64,000 nt of DNA, taken from the NCBI RefSeq assembly GCF_016861695.1, contig NZ_BOLP01000006.1, forward strand, positions 62,001 to 126,000, read 5' to 3'. Origin of the DNA: Levilactobacillus andaensis (GTDB taxonomy: Bacteria > Bacillota > Bacilli > Lactobacillales > Lactobacillaceae). The translations under genes and the position numbers were made by a program. A model generated the notes under the pieces. It ran no database searches. It was not told where the DNA came from and saw nothing but the letters and a program-made list of their open reading frames with translations. Positions 7,907 to 17,000 of this stretch are shown here, one piece after another; the first letter of the stretch is position 1; each line of letters opens with the position of its first letter.

Positions 7907-8548
7907 TATAATTATTCCTCCACGGTATTTTTCCAAAAAACAGAGTCGCCATTCCTGCCGAAATCTGATGAGAATTTGATGATTACACTTCTTGCTTCAG
8001 TACAGTGGCACTCGCAAACCACCTGTGGCAACTCGCTTTCACAACAAAATCAGTATAAATAATTAACAGGTACTCATACTAGTTTTTGACGGTTCACAAG
8101 TAGCCTTTAAGCCTGTTTTTTGTCCCTGCCAACCAGCATTTCAGATTACTCAGCCATTTCTCGCCCGGTATTAACTCACCACCAAAGCATGCTTGCGTGA
8201 GATAGCCGATTCGGAAAACGCTCAGCCGTTAGCCAGAATTTGTAGCCCCTGCGCGCACCCCCCGTCAGTATCCTGAAAGTGTCGCCAATGGCCGTCCTTA
8301 CAATATTTCTCTCCTCATTATACGATTTAAAATTGCATTGTCAGTCATTTCGACCAAATAAAAAGACGCCCTGGGTTTCCCACAGCAACGTCAAATCGCG
8401 TTCTATCACGCTTTTAATTAATTATAGGGTCGGCTAAATTTTTAAAAGTCTCTGCACATGACTGGTTACTTTTAGTTCGTAAAATGAGTTAATTTAGTAG
8501 ACTATCAAGGGGTTTCGCCGTTATTAGTAAATTTATGAAACCAATCAA
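7907..8548. other. 640-base intergenic region upstream of the DedA gene
   Basis: No protein-coding frame is supported. A minus-strand terminator-like hairpin lies near 8360-8392 (GACG...CGTC arms followed by TTTTT). A possible -10 TATAAT lies about 30 bases upstream of it, so a very short minus-strand transcript is conceivable. The rest shows nothing I can name. Confidence 0.35.
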
Positions 8549-8727
8549 TTGCACCTAATCGCATCAGGGGTTACACTACAATCAAGTTAGTAACAAGAGA
8601 CGTTGCTAACCTGGTTGTACCAAATTCTTATTACTCTTTCTACGAGCAGAACTTAGCACTCCCCCAAAGTATCTATTCCTGCTCGTATCCCCCCTCAAGC
8701 CGCGATGTGAATCGTGGCTTTTTTTGT
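8549..8727 (+). ncRNA. Candidate small RNA 2 with two C-rich tracts (promoter included)
   Basis: The promoter TTGCAC (8549-8554), 17 bases, TACACT (8572-8577) predicts a start near 8584. The transcript would form a perfect 9-bp hairpin GTTAGTAAC/GTTGCTAAC. A second perfect 9-bp stem TACGAGCAG (8641-8649)/CTGCTCGTA (8679-8687) carries CACTCCCCC (8657-8665) in its loop. A single-stranded TCCCCCCT (8688-8695) and a terminator AGCCGCGAT/ATCGTGGCT with seven T residues follow. No start codon with a ribosome binding site is present. The start (AGTTAGT), first hairpin and CACTCCCCC loop match candidate small RNA 1, so the two look like members of one family. Confidence 0.65.
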
Positions 8728-8832
8728 GTTTGGGGAAGATTTTAACGATTGGGTGTACTCCGGCCCAGATTGATTTCTTCTTATAATAAGGAAAAGTTGC
8801 AATTTCAAGATATCTCAACTTTCAGATGGCCT

Positions 8833-9687
8833 TTAGTCCAGCACCTGTACCCCAACACCGATCAGCCCTGGTCCTGTGTGAACACCCAAGGCTGGCGAAA
8901 CATCCCCAGCGTACCAGTTTTCCACCTGGGGATGGGCCGCCTTTAGCTGCTCGAGTACGCTTGCACGTAGTTCCGGTGCCACCCCGTCACAAACCGCTAC
9001 GTTAACGTGCTGGGCATCCCCAATGGCGTCATTGACGAGTGCTAGCAACTTATGAATCGTTCGCTTTTCACCACGGACCTTCGCGATCGGATAGTAAATA
9101 CCCTCGGGATCACACGAAATAATTGGCTTAACGTTCAGCAGAGTTCCGGCCATTCCGGCCACCTTGCCGATTCGTCCCCCCGCTTGCAGATACTTTAACG
9201 ATGGCACGTAGAAAAAGACCTTGGTTTGGGCCGTTACTCGTTCGACCTCGCTAACGATATCCGCGAAAGAACGCCCGGCAGCGCGCAGTGAGGCGGCATA
9301 AATGGCCGCAAAGCCGCTACCAATCCCCACACTGCAAGTGTTGACCACATGGACCGTCAACGGCGTGTCGGCGGCTAACAACTGGGTTTCCTGGTAGGTC
9401 CCCGAAAGCGCTGCCGAAATGCAGACAGCAATGACGTGCGTGTACCCGGAGGCTTGAATGCGTTCTAAGGCTTCAACGATTCGTTTACCCGTTGGACTGG
9501 CCGTGGTGGCCTTTTCAGTGGCTTGACGACGATAAAATTCGGTAGGGGTAATCGTGATTCGGTCTTCGTAGACCCGATCACGAAAGATGACATTCATTGG
9601 CATTAAAGCCATGTCAGCCGCTTCAAGCACGGCCGCCGGGACATCCGAACAGGAGTCCACCAAGATGGCAATTTTTTCTGATTGCAT
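8833..9687 (-). CDS. DegV family protein (fatty-acid binding, FakB-like)
   Basis: The 284-residue protein has the DegV signatures AILVDSCSDVP at the N-terminus, the serine motif ASPTGKRIVEALE, ISAALSGTYQ, SVGIGSG and LKYLQAGGRIGK. DegV/FakB proteins bind a fatty acid and present it to the kinase FakA for entry into phospholipid synthesis. The length is typical and the ATG follows a short leader. No fakA is in the window, as is usual for the many DegV paralogues of lactobacilli. The lipid bound is unknown. Confidence 0.88.
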   Translation of the reverse strand: MQSEKIAILVDSCSDVPAAVLEAADMALMPMNVIFRDRVYEDRITITPTEFYRRQATEKATTASPTGKRIVEALERIQASGYTHVIAVCISAALSGTYQETQLLAADTPLTVHVVNTCSVGIGSGFAAIYAASLRAAGRSFADIVSEVERVTAQTKVFFYVPSLKYLQAGGRIGKVAGMAGTLLNVKPIISCDPEGIYYPIAKVRGEKRTIHKLLALVNDAIGDAQHVNVAVCDGVAPELRASVLEQLKAAHPQVENWYAGDVSPALGVHTGPGLIGVGVQVLD

Positions 9688-10179
9688 GACAGTTACCTCG
9701 TTTCTCCTAGTATCTGTAATTGACGATAAGAATCATTATAACGCAATCATCTAGTTTTGAAAACTAGGTTATCTGCTGCTTGTCATGGCTAATAACTAAT
9801 CCTTCAAACAATTTTGGCGATAACGAACCGCTTCAGCTGGTAAAAGCTAAAGGTGATGATGTCCGGTACGCCGACGTTCCCGCTCCCAAACTAGCAACCG
9901 GCTTTTTCTGACTGAACTGGGTCACGCCTCGTAAATACAATTGAAAAAATATTTTGGTCACTCCCAGATTAAGGCTAAACTAATCTAGATATTAGGTAAC
10001 AACATCAGTAAGTTAGTTGCCCTAACCGGCCGTTCATTTTGTATGAAGATTCACACGTGTAGGCCCACCCGGAATGAAAACGGCACCACCAAGTGAAACG
10101 GTTGACCTGCCCTCTCCGGTGGTAAATTAAAAATTGTCGCTTCCACTATATAAAAACTTTTTTGGCCCACCAAAAATTA
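9688..10179. other. Intergenic region between degV and mntH
   Basis: About 490 bases have no supported gene. A small palindrome CTAGTTTTgaAAACTAG occurs near 9752-9768, close to the degV promoter region. A C-rich segment ending ACCGGCTTTTT near 9905 may be a weak terminator. Nothing else is clear. Confidence 0.3.
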
Positions 10180-10368
10180 GCCGTAACACGGTTGACATTA
10201 CGGCAAAATGGCTTATACTTACGTGTGGAATTGAAGCGCGTCATTAGAGTTAGTTTGATAAGTTTTGCCATTATTCGCACCATTCGCTGACGCTGACTCG
10301 CGTTTACCAGGAAAGGCAGAAGTCAATCGACTACCTGAATTTCTAAGCCAATAGAAAAGAGGGATTTT
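10180..10368 (+). promoter_or_regulatory. mntH promoter, dyad operator and structured leader
   Basis: A strong promoter TTGACA (10192-10197), 16-base spacer, TATACT (10214-10219) precedes mntH. The dyad GCCGTAA (10180-10186)/TTACGGC (10198-10204) covers the -35. This is the right place for a repressor such as an MntR- or Fur-type protein, although it does not match the MntR consensus I know. The leader is about 145 bases. It contains CGCGTCA and TGACTCGCG segments that can pair over a long range. I see no match to the yybP-ykoY manganese riboswitch. Confidence 0.55.
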
Positions 10369-11745
10369 ATGAATAATCATGAAACCGACGAGAAGAAGCA
10401 CCATATGATTCAGTCAACCGGGAGTAACCAGAAGAGCCTGGATGAAGTCAACGGAACGGTGGAAGTGCCGCAAAATGCGGGCTTCTGGCGCACACTGATG
10501 GCCTATACCGGTCCTGGGGCGTTGATTGCCGTGGGGTATATGGACCCCGGGAACTGGATCACGTCGATCGCCGGTGGTGCCCAGTACAAGTACACGTTGC
10601 TAACCGTGGTCTTGCTTTCCAGTTTAGTCGCCATGCTGCTTCAAGCCATGTCGGCGCGACTCGGGATCGTCACGGGAAAAGATTTAGCGCAGTTGACCAG
10701 AGAGCATACCGGTAAACGAACCGGATTTGCCCTGTGGATCATTACGGAATTAGCCATTATGGCGACCGATATCGCCGAAATTATTGGGTCTGCGATTGCC
10801 CTGAAGCTGTTATTCGGCTTCCCGCTACTCGTGGGGATCATCATTACCGCCATGGACGTCTTAGTCCTGTTGGTCTTGATGAAGCTAGGGTTCAGAAAGA
10901 TCGAAGCCATCGTTGCAACGTTGGTGGCCGTAATCTTATTCGTCTTCCTATATGAAGTTATCCTGGCCCAACCACACATGACTGAAGTCCTTGAAGGTTA
11001 TTTGCCTTCCAGTACGGTCATCACGAATCACGGCATGCTCTACTTATCCTTAGGGATCGTTGGGGCGACCGTGATGCCCCATGACTTGTACTTGGGGTCA
11101 TCAATTTCGCAGACGCGAAGCTTTGACCGCAAGGACCGCAAGAGTGTGGCCCAAGCCATTAAATTTACAACCATTGATTCTAACATTCAGTTAACGTTGG
11201 CGTTCGTCGTCAACAGTCTCCTCTTGATCTTAGGAGCCGCCCTCTTCTTTGGGACTAATAGTGATCTGGGTCGGTTCGTTGACCTGTTCAACGCTTTGAG
11301 CGATAGCCAAATCGTTGGGGCCATTGCCAGTCCAATTCTGAGTATGCTGTTTGCCTTAGCCCTCTTGTCATCCGGGCAAAGCTCAACTATTACCGGGACG
11401 CTGGCTGGACAGATCATCATGGAAGGGTTCATCAACTTGAAGATGCCACTCTGGGCACAACGGTTGATCACCCGTTTACTCTCCGTGACGCCAGTGATCA
11501 TTTTTGCCATTATCTATCATGGTAATGAAGCGAAGATTGAAAACCTCCTGACATTCTCCCAAGTGTTCCTGAGTATCGCGTTACCATTTGCCATGATTCC
11601 CCTGGTCATCTTCACAAGTAGTAAGAAGCTGATGGGTGAATTCGCCAACCGGACCTGGAGTCGCGTGTTGGGGTGGGTCATCGCGGTTATCTTGATTATC
11701 CTGAACGTTTACTTGATTTTAAACACGTTACACATCGTTGAATAG
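10369..11745 (+). CDS. mntH: Nramp-type Mn2+/Fe2+ transporter
   Basis: The 458-residue protein has the Nramp metal-site motifs DPGNW in helix 1 ([15 protein letters not shown]) and [10 protein letters not shown] in helix 6, with about 11 transmembrane segments. It imports divalent manganese (also iron) with protons. Manganese is central to oxygen tolerance in catalase-lacking lactobacilli. The ATG follows AGAGGG. The gene stands alone behind a strong promoter and long leader and ends with a good terminator. Several mntH paralogues per genome are common in this family. Confidence 0.95.
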   Translation: MNNHETDEKKHHMIQSTGSNQKSLDEVNGTVEVPQNAGFWRTLMAYTGPGALIAVGYMDPGNWITSIAGGAQYKYTLLTVVLLSSLVAMLLQAMSARLGIVTGKDLAQLTREHTGKRTGFALWIITELAIMATDIAEIIGSAIALKLLFGFPLLVGIIITAMDVLVLLVLMKLGFRKIEAIVATLVAVILFVFLYEVILAQPHMTEVLEGYLPSSTVITNHGMLYLSLGIVGATVMPHDLYLGSSISQTRSFDRKDRKSVAQAIKFTTIDSNIQLTLAFVVNSLLLILGAALFFGTNSDLGRFVDLFNALSDSQIVGAIASPILSMLFALALLSSGQSSTITGTLAGQIIMEGFINLKMPLWAQRLITRLLSVTPVIIFAIIYHGNEAKIENLLTFSQVFLSIALPFAMIPLVIFTSSKKLMGEFANRTWSRVLGWVIAVILIILNVYLILNTLHIVE

Positions 11746-11749
11746 TTCA

Positions 11750-11784
11750 AAAAACGTCTGGTCAAATTGACCGGGCGTTTTTTT
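11750..11784. terminator. Bidirectional terminator after mntH
   Basis: ACGTCTGGTC and GACCGGGCGT arms are flanked by A6 and T7. Confidence 0.85.
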
Positions 11785-11839
11785 GACGATAATCGTCGTT
11801 TGCTGTATAACTGGAGAAAACAGCAACGAGGTGGATGTG

Positions 11840-12358
11840 ATGCCAGAATTTTTCCAACTAAAAGAACCAGCAGTGACCGATGCCCCAGCGCTATATGCCT
11901 TAATTGAACAGGACCGGCCTCCCCTCGAAAAATGGCTGCCCTGGGCTGATAGCATGCAGTCGGTAGCTGACGAAGCGGCTTTTCTCCAGTACAGCCAGCA
12001 ACGTAACGCCGACCACCAATTGTGGCTGCGCATCATTTGGGTCGCTGACCAACCTGCTGGCATGATCGACATCCACGAGATGAAGGACGGTCACGGCGAG
12101 ATTGGCTACTGGCTGGGCCGCGATTTCAGAGGACACGGTATTATCAGCCAAAGTCTGGTGTTGACTGAACAGGCTGGCTTTGACACCCTCCATCTCAACA
12201 AATTGAGTATTCTGGCGGCCACCGAAAATAACGCAAGTCGCCACGTGGCTGAGCGGAACCACTACCACCTCGACGGCATTCTGCGACAACACATTCCGAC
12301 GACAGGCACCGCTTATCACGATGCCGCCGTTTACTCAAAGTTAAAGACTGAACGGTAG
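11840..12358 (+). CDS. GNAT family N-acetyltransferase (RimJ/RimL type)
   Basis: The 172-residue protein shows the RimJ/RimL-like acetyl-CoA fold: the WLPWAD element near the start, GEIGYWLGRDFRGHGIISQSLVLTEQ with the R-G-H-G coenzyme-A loop, and the LNKLSILAATENNASRHVAERNHY motif B. The ATG at 11840 is chosen because GAGGTGG precedes it; upstream in-frame starts lie in the mntH terminator. The substrate (a ribosomal protein N-terminus or a small molecule) is unknown. Confidence 0.85.
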   Translation: MPEFFQLKEPAVTDAPALYALIEQDRPPLEKWLPWADSMQSVADEAAFLQYSQQRNADHQLWLRIIWVADQPAGMIDIHEMKDGHGEIGYWLGRDFRGHGIISQSLVLTEQAGFDTLHLNKLSILAATENNASRHVAERNHYHLDGILRQHIPTTGTAYHDAAVYSKLKTER

Positions 12359-12376
12359 ATACCTACAGGGGTATTG

Positions 12377-12415
12377 AAAACGGTGTCATCCCACTTTGGG
12401 ACGACACCGTTTTTG
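12377..12415. terminator. Bidirectional terminator between GNAT and SDR genes
   Basis: AAAACGGTGTCATCCCA pairs with TGGGACGACACCGTTTT around a 3-base loop, with T/A tracts on both sides. Confidence 0.9.
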
Positions 12416-12437
12416 ATTCCATTTAATTTAATTGTGA

Positions 12438-13187
12438 TTAAGCGCGTTGCCCACCATCAACAGTGAACTCGGCCCCGTTAGCGAATTCAGATTCATCGCT
12501 CCCAAGGTAAACGCAAACTTCACCAATGTCCTTTGGCTTGCCCAAATGGCCCACTGGAATCGTCTTGATGATTTGTTCCCGTGCAGCGTCAGGAATGATG
12601 GCCGTGTCGATCCAGCCTGGATGAACGGAGTTGACCCGGATGTCGATGCCCCGTTGTGCGAGGTTTAAGGCCGTGGCGTGCGATAACAGGCGACTCCCAC
12701 CCTTGCTAGCGGAGTAGGCTGGGGCCATTGGCAGACCGACCAGTCCGGCAACGGAGGAGACGTTGATGATGGATCCTTTAGCATCATTGGTCTTCTTCAT
12801 AGCGTTGATGGCCGCTTTTTCACCCAAGAAGTTCGCGGTGAGGTTAACGTCGATCACGGATTGCCAGTCGGCTAAGTCGAGATCTTCAATTGCGGCGCCC
12901 ATGCCACCGACACCGGCGTTGTTAACCAAGATATCTAACTTACCAAATTTTTCAATCGTGGCATCGATAACTTTTTTCCAGTCAGCTTCACTCGCAACGT
13001 CTTGTTGAACGAACAAGCTCACATCATCACCAAATTTGGCAACAGCGGCATGCCCACCATCCACGTTATGGTTAGCGGTCACAACGACCTTAGCCCCTTC
13101 ACGCACGTAGCATTCAGCGATACCAAGCCCGATACCAGCAACTCCCCCGGTAATGATGGCAACTTTTCCCTTTAAACGATCTGACAT
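12438..13187 (-). CDS. Short-chain dehydrogenase/reductase, R-alcohol dehydrogenase-like
   Basis: The 249-residue classical SDR has TGGVAGIG (NAD(P)-binding), NNAG, the catalytic Ser in IINVSS and YSASK. It ends in VDGGQRA, resembling the R-specific alcohol dehydrogenases of lactobacilli, which reduce ketones at the expense of NADPH. The substrate is not predictable from sequence. It is followed by its own terminator and is not part of the KDG operon next door. Confidence 0.85.
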   Translation of the reverse strand: MSDRLKGKVAIITGGVAGIGLGIAECYVREGAKVVVTANHNVDGGHAAVAKFGDDVSLFVQQDVASEADWKKVIDATIEKFGKLDILVNNAGVGGMGAAIEDLDLADWQSVIDVNLTANFLGEKAAINAMKKTNDAKGSIINVSSVAGLVGLPMAPAYSASKGGSRLLSHATALNLAQRGIDIRVNSVHPGWIDTAIIPDAAREQIIKTIPVGHLGKPKDIGEVCVYLGSDESEFANGAEFTVDGGQRA

Positions 13188-13291
13188 TATAGATCACCCT
13201 TTCACTTTTTCTACTGTTCAGCGTATCACAATGGCGCTGAGAAATGAAATTATTTTACGCGCGTATATTTGAGCAAAACTTATCAACCATC

Positions 13292-13325
13292 AAAAAAGTC
13301 CGCCGGGATTGATCGGCGGACTTTC
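13292..13325 (-). terminator. Terminator of the KDG operon
   Basis: GTCCGCCG/CGGCGGAC arms, read on the minus strand, are followed by TTTTTT directly after eda. Confidence 0.88.
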
Positions 13326-13336
13326 TCAAGTTAAAT

Positions 13337-13990
13337 TTAAACGAGTTCAGCATCCTTGATACGGTTGTATTCGTCCATGTATTCCTTAGCGTTACGAGTA
13401 ACACCAGCGAAATCGTCATCAGCTGCTGGGGCAGTTAAGCCACCACCAGCACCAACGACAACGGCACCTGCTGCAAACCAGTCGCTCATGTTTTGAACGT
13501 TAACACCACCTGATGGCATCACGTTCAAGTAAGGGAATGGTCCATGGTATTCCTTGATGGCAACGGTTCCGGCCATAGCGCCTGGGAACAATTTAACAAC
13601 TTCAGAACCGTACTTCAAAGCGGTTTGGGCTTCAGTAACGGTAAAGGTACCAGGAACGTAAGGTACTTGATACAAGTTGCACATTAAGGCAACATCTTTG
13701 TCGAAAGTTGGGCTAACAACGAATTGGGCACCAGCGATAATGGCTAACCGTGCGGAGGTTGCGTCCAAGACAGTACCAGCACCAACAACAACATCGGTAT
13801 CGGCATACTTACCAACTAATTCACTAATAACCGTATCAGCATGCGGTACACTGTAAGTTAATTCCAAACCAGTAACGCCACCGGCGATAACGGCATCGGC
13901 GACTTTAACCGCTTTTTCTGGAGTTTCTGCACGGATAACGGCAATAACCCCAGTGTTGATCATTTTGGTTAATAATTCTGCTCTCTTCAT
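13337..13990 (-). CDS. eda: 2-dehydro-3-deoxy-phosphogluconate (KDPG) aldolase
   Basis: The protein (about 217 residues) has the class I aldolase signature of the KDPG/KHG family: VIAVIRAETPEKA, GAGTVLD, the Schiff-base lysine in VVKLFPG and the phosphate-binding MPSGGV. It splits KDPG into pyruvate and glyceraldehyde 3-phosphate, the last step of uronate breakdown. The ATG at 13990 has AAGGGG 10 bases upstream; the in-frame TTG at 13996 is too close to it. It is the last gene of the kduI-kduD-kdgT-kdgK-eda operon, 23 bases after kdgK. Confidence 0.93.
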   Translation of the reverse strand: MKRAELLTKMINTGVIAVIRAETPEKAVKVADAVIAGGVTGLELTYSVPHADTVISELVGKYADTDVVVGAGTVLDATSARLAIIAGAQFVVSPTFDKDVALMCNLYQVPYVPGTFTVTEAQTALKYGSEVVKLFPGAMAGTVAIKEYHGPFPYLNVMPSGGVNVQNMSDWFAAGAVVVGAGGGLTAPAADDDFAGVTRNAKEYMDEYNRIKDAELV

Positions 13991-14013
13991 AGTCAATTGA
14001 CCCCTTATTTAAT

Positions 14014-14976
14014 CTAGCTTAATGCTGCTTGTTGTTTGTAAAAATCTGCTAATTGAGTTGGCGTTGGGTAGCCATCGTTGTCACCAGGTGACATCACGGC
14101 CAAAGCCCCAATTGCACAACCCCGTTTAACGGATTCACGCAACGTTTTTCCTTCAAGTAATCCAGAGATGAAGCCGACAGCAAAGCCATCACCAGCACCC
14201 ACAGTATCTACAACTTGATCGACTCTAAAGCCTGAAACAACCTCTTGGGAACCATCCTTTTGCTTAATCAGCGCACCATCCGGTCCTAATTTAACGATGA
14301 CCGTCTGGGTTAACTCGCTCTGCTGCAAGTAGAAATCAGCAATCTTTTCTGGATCGCGTGACCCCATTAAGATTTCACCCTCATTAATACCAGGCATCAC
14401 AACGTTCGCTTGTTTAGCCAGTTCATTGGTTACGGCAACCATTCGTTCCTGACTGGACCAGAGTGCTGGCCGTAAGTTCGGATCAAAAGTTACCGTGACG
14501 TTGTGCTGAATCAGCCGTTGATTTAAGTCCTTTAAGACTGCTAAATCATTGTCAGACAACGCTGCAAAGATTCCTGATAAATGGGCAATCTTTAAGCCAT
14601 CAAAGTCGATCTTATCAAGACTACTACTGTCAAAGTTAGCAGCCGCTGAATTCTTACGGAAATAGTAAGTCTGCGGATCGCCATGGCTCACGCGTTGCTT
14701 CAGATAGAATCCCGTCCAAAAGTCAGGATTACTGTCCATGTATTGGGTCCCAACACCAGCGTCAGAAACAGCCTTAATGATGTACTTGCCAAAGGGATCT
14801 GTCCCAACGGATGAAACGTACTCCGTTGAATGTCCTAATCGTGAAATCCCAATCGCGACATTTAATTCTGCTCCGGCCAGATACTTCTGGAAATTTGCGG
14901 CATCAACTAAGGTAGCATCAACGTTTTCCGCTGCGAATACCGCCATAGGTTCACCGATTGTTAAAAATTCAGCCAC
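14014..14976 (-). CDS. kdgK: 2-dehydro-3-deoxygluconate (KDG) kinase
   Basis: The 320-residue PfkB-family sugar kinase has the N-terminal GEPMAVF and the substrate loop GAELNVAIGISRLG. The C-terminal PfkB signature DTVGAGDGFAVGF contains the catalytic aspartate. It phosphorylates KDG to KDPG. The start is GTG at 14976 with AGGAAAG 9 bases upstream. It follows kdgT and precedes eda in the operon, which fixes the substrate as KDG with good confidence. Confidence 0.93.
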   Translation of the reverse strand: MAEFLTIGEPMAVFAAENVDATLVDAANFQKYLAGAELNVAIGISRLGHSTEYVSSVGTDPFGKYIIKAVSDAGVGTQYMDSNPDFWTGFYLKQRVSHGDPQTYYFRKNSAAANFDSSSLDKIDFDGLKIAHLSGIFAALSDNDLAVLKDLNQRLIQHNVTVTFDPNLRPALWSSQERMVAVTNELAKQANVVMPGINEGEILMGSRDPEKIADFYLQQSELTQTVIVKLGPDGALIKQKDGSQEVVSGFRVDQVVDTVGAGDGFAVGFISGLLEGKTLRESVKRGCAIGALAVMSPGDNDGYPTPTQLADFYKQQAALS

Positions 14977-15039
14977 TGTTCATCACTTTCCTAACCACTC
15001 AAGAAATTCTCGTACAAAAAATCTTTTTCTTCTATACTA

Positions 15040-16059
15040 TTAAGCTTGTTTCGTTGTTGCTTTTGTTTCAACGCTCTTGTCAGCATCTTCAACTGGCGCA
15101 ATCTTGCCCTTTTTAACCAAACGACGGTAGTACCACATCGTAACAATTGGCGTTAAGATAGCGGAAACCAGAACACTGGTAGCAACAATAGCAGTTGCTG
15201 AACCGGCAGTTGACTTAAATGCTGGGTTCATCTGTGCAATAACGATTGGCACAGAAACGGCAGCACCGGCAGTTGATGAAGCAGCCCAGCCGGCTAAACC
15301 ATCGGAACGAACCAAGTAACGGTCGAGTAAGTATAAGAAGTAACCAGATACAAAGACAACCAAGACACCAACTAAGATACCAACTAAACCGGATTGTAAA
15401 ATCATATCCAGGTTCAAGCTGTAACCAATAGTAAAGGCGAAGAATGGAACTAAACCACCTTGTAATGGGCTGAACATATCACGCATTTCGTGGTCCAATC
15501 CACCAACGATCATCCCTAAGATGAATGGTACTAAGGTTGAAACCAGTGCTGGCCATGGGAAGGCACCAATACCGGCAAGACCCAAAGTAATCATCGTAAA
15601 GAATGGTCCAGATTGAATACTGAAGAATGGATAAGCAGCGACATCGACGTCACGATTAGGAATCGTCGTCATCAAGGCAACATACAACCCACCGTTAGAT
15701 GCGTTGAATGCGGCCAAAACAGCTAAGACAGACAACCCAGTGAAGACCCCGGTCGTCACCCCTTCTTTAGGAAGGAACATGTTCAAGATGACGGCAATAA
15801 TAGCCGCAAGAATAACTTTACCTAATAATAGACTTAACCCTTTAGCAGCAATCTTACCTGAAGACTTCAGGTTGATGTTGGTCCCAACGGCAAAGAAGAA
15901 GATGAACAAGATAACTGAAGTCCCAACCATGTAAGACCCAGTAACCCCCGTCAACGCAACGTCAAGCTTCGGCCAGATCGTATGAATAATCGCACCCAAG
16001 ACTAAGGGTACAACCATCATGCCACCAGGTATTTTCTCAATATTTTTTTTGATTTTCAT
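15040..16059 (-). CDS. kdgT: 2-keto-3-deoxygluconate permease
   Basis: The 339-residue protein has about ten transmembrane segments and the KdgT family features IPGGMMVVPLVLGAIIHTIWP at the start and GGLYVALMTTIP, AVSVPIVIAQ later. KdgT imports KDG, and related uronate products, with protons. The position between kduD and kdgK supports this. A hairpin with a T-rich tail lies between kduD and this gene. It ends with a hydrophilic lysine-rich tail. Confidence 0.93.
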   Translation of the reverse strand: MKIKKNIEKIPGGMMVVPLVLGAIIHTIWPKLDVALTGVTGSYMVGTSVILFIFFFAVGTNINLKSSGKIAAKGLSLLLGKVILAAIIAVILNMFLPKEGVTTGVFTGLSVLAVLAAFNASNGGLYVALMTTIPNRDVDVAAYPFFSIQSGPFFTMITLGLAGIGAFPWPALVSTLVPFILGMIVGGLDHEMRDMFSPLQGGLVPFFAFTIGYSLNLDMILQSGLVGILVGVLVVFVSGYFLYLLDRYLVRSDGLAGWAASSTAGAAVSVPIVIAQMNPAFKSTAGSATAIVATSVLVSAILTPIVTMWYYRRLVKKGKIAPVEDADKSVETKATTKQA

Positions 16060-16107
16060 AATATCTACCTGCGCATTTCGTTTTTTTGAAATATTTTCAC
16101 AATTTTT

Positions 16108-16140
16108 CCAAAAAATAAATACAGAGAATAAACTCTGTAT
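16108..16140 (-). terminator. Internal attenuator/terminator between kduD and kdgT
   Basis: On the minus strand ATACAGAG-tttatt-CTCTGTAT is followed by TTATTTTTT. It would lower expression of kdgT-kdgK-eda relative to kduI-kduD, or protect a processed 3' end. Confidence 0.65.
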
Positions 16141-16155
16141 CCATTTTTTGTATGA

Positions 16156-16971
16156 TTAACGAACTAAGTAGCCACCATCAACTGGGATGATTGCACCGTT
16201 AATATAGTTAGCGGCATTACTTGCCAAGTAAACTGAGATACCCATCAGTTCATAAGGTTCACCCCAGTGTCCAGCAGCAATCCGGCCGAGGATTTCATCA
16301 TTCCGTGACTTGTCAGCACGAATAGGTGCCGTGTTAGCCGTCTTGATGTAACCTGGTGCAATCGCGTTAACCTGAACATTGTAAGCAGCCATTTCACTAG
16401 CAAAGGCCTTAGTTAAGCCGGCAACACCATGCTTAGCAGCGGTGTATGATGGGATAAACTTCCCACCTTGGAAGGACAACATTGAACCAATGTTGATGAT
16501 CTTCCCTGACTTTTGCTTAGCAAATTCCTTAGAAGCAGCTAAGGACATGTGGTAAACGGCGGATAAGTTAATCGCAATAACTTGATCCCAGTCCTTATCC
16601 TTAGATTCAAGGATAGGGTTCCGCTTGATCATCCCGGCGTTGTTAACCACGATGTCAATGTGCCCAAAGGTTTCCATTGCCTTAGCAACAACTTTGTCAG
16701 CGATGCCTTGTTCAGTCAAATCCACGTCCATGAATTCAACCTTACGGCCACGCTTTTCAATCAATGCGCGGGTGTCGTCCCAGCCTTCAGTCCCAAACGT
16801 TGGGATGAAGATGTCGGCGCCAGCTTCTGCCATGGCTACAGCGTAGCCTTGGCCAAGTCCAGTGTTCCCACCGGAAATGATTGCAACTTTGCCAGCCAGA
16901 CTGAACCAGTTCATTTTGAATTGATTCAATGAGTCTTGGTTGTGTTCAATCTCTTCTCTGGATTGTGCCAT
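16156..16971 (-). CDS. kduD: 2-dehydro-3-deoxy-D-gluconate 5-dehydrogenase (KduD-type SDR)
   Basis: The 271-residue classical SDR has SGGNTGLGQG (cofactor site), NNAG, IGSM and YTAAK. It ends in IIPVDGGYLVR, typical of KduD, which reduces 2,5-diketo-3-deoxygluconate (the product of KduI) to KDG with NADH. An extension of roughly 20 residues (EEIEHNQDSLNQFKMNWF) precedes the Rossmann fold compared with the Escherichia coli enzyme. The start is supported by GGAGG upstream. It is second in the operon after kduI. Confidence 0.93.
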   Translation of the reverse strand: MAQSREEIEHNQDSLNQFKMNWFSLAGKVAIISGGNTGLGQGYAVAMAEAGADIFIPTFGTEGWDDTRALIEKRGRKVEFMDVDLTEQGIADKVVAKAMETFGHIDIVVNNAGMIKRNPILESKDKDWDQVIAINLSAVYHMSLAASKEFAKQKSGKIINIGSMLSFQGGKFIPSYTAAKHGVAGLTKAFASEMAAYNVQVNAIAPGYIKTANTAPIRADKSRNDEILGRIAAGHWGEPYELMGISVYLASNAANYINGAIIPVDGGYLVR

Positions 16972-17000
16972 ATTAAAATTACCTCCGAAAAATTAAGTGA

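Noticed and set aside
8360-8440. A very short minus-strand RNA ending in the hairpin near 8360-8392
   Set aside because: The -10 TATAAT lacks a good -35 and the transcript would be about 60 bases; the evidence is too thin to list as an RNA gene.
10226-10368. yybP-ykoY manganese riboswitch in the mntH leader
   Set aside because: The conserved loops of that riboswitch are not recognisable; only general pairing potential is seen.
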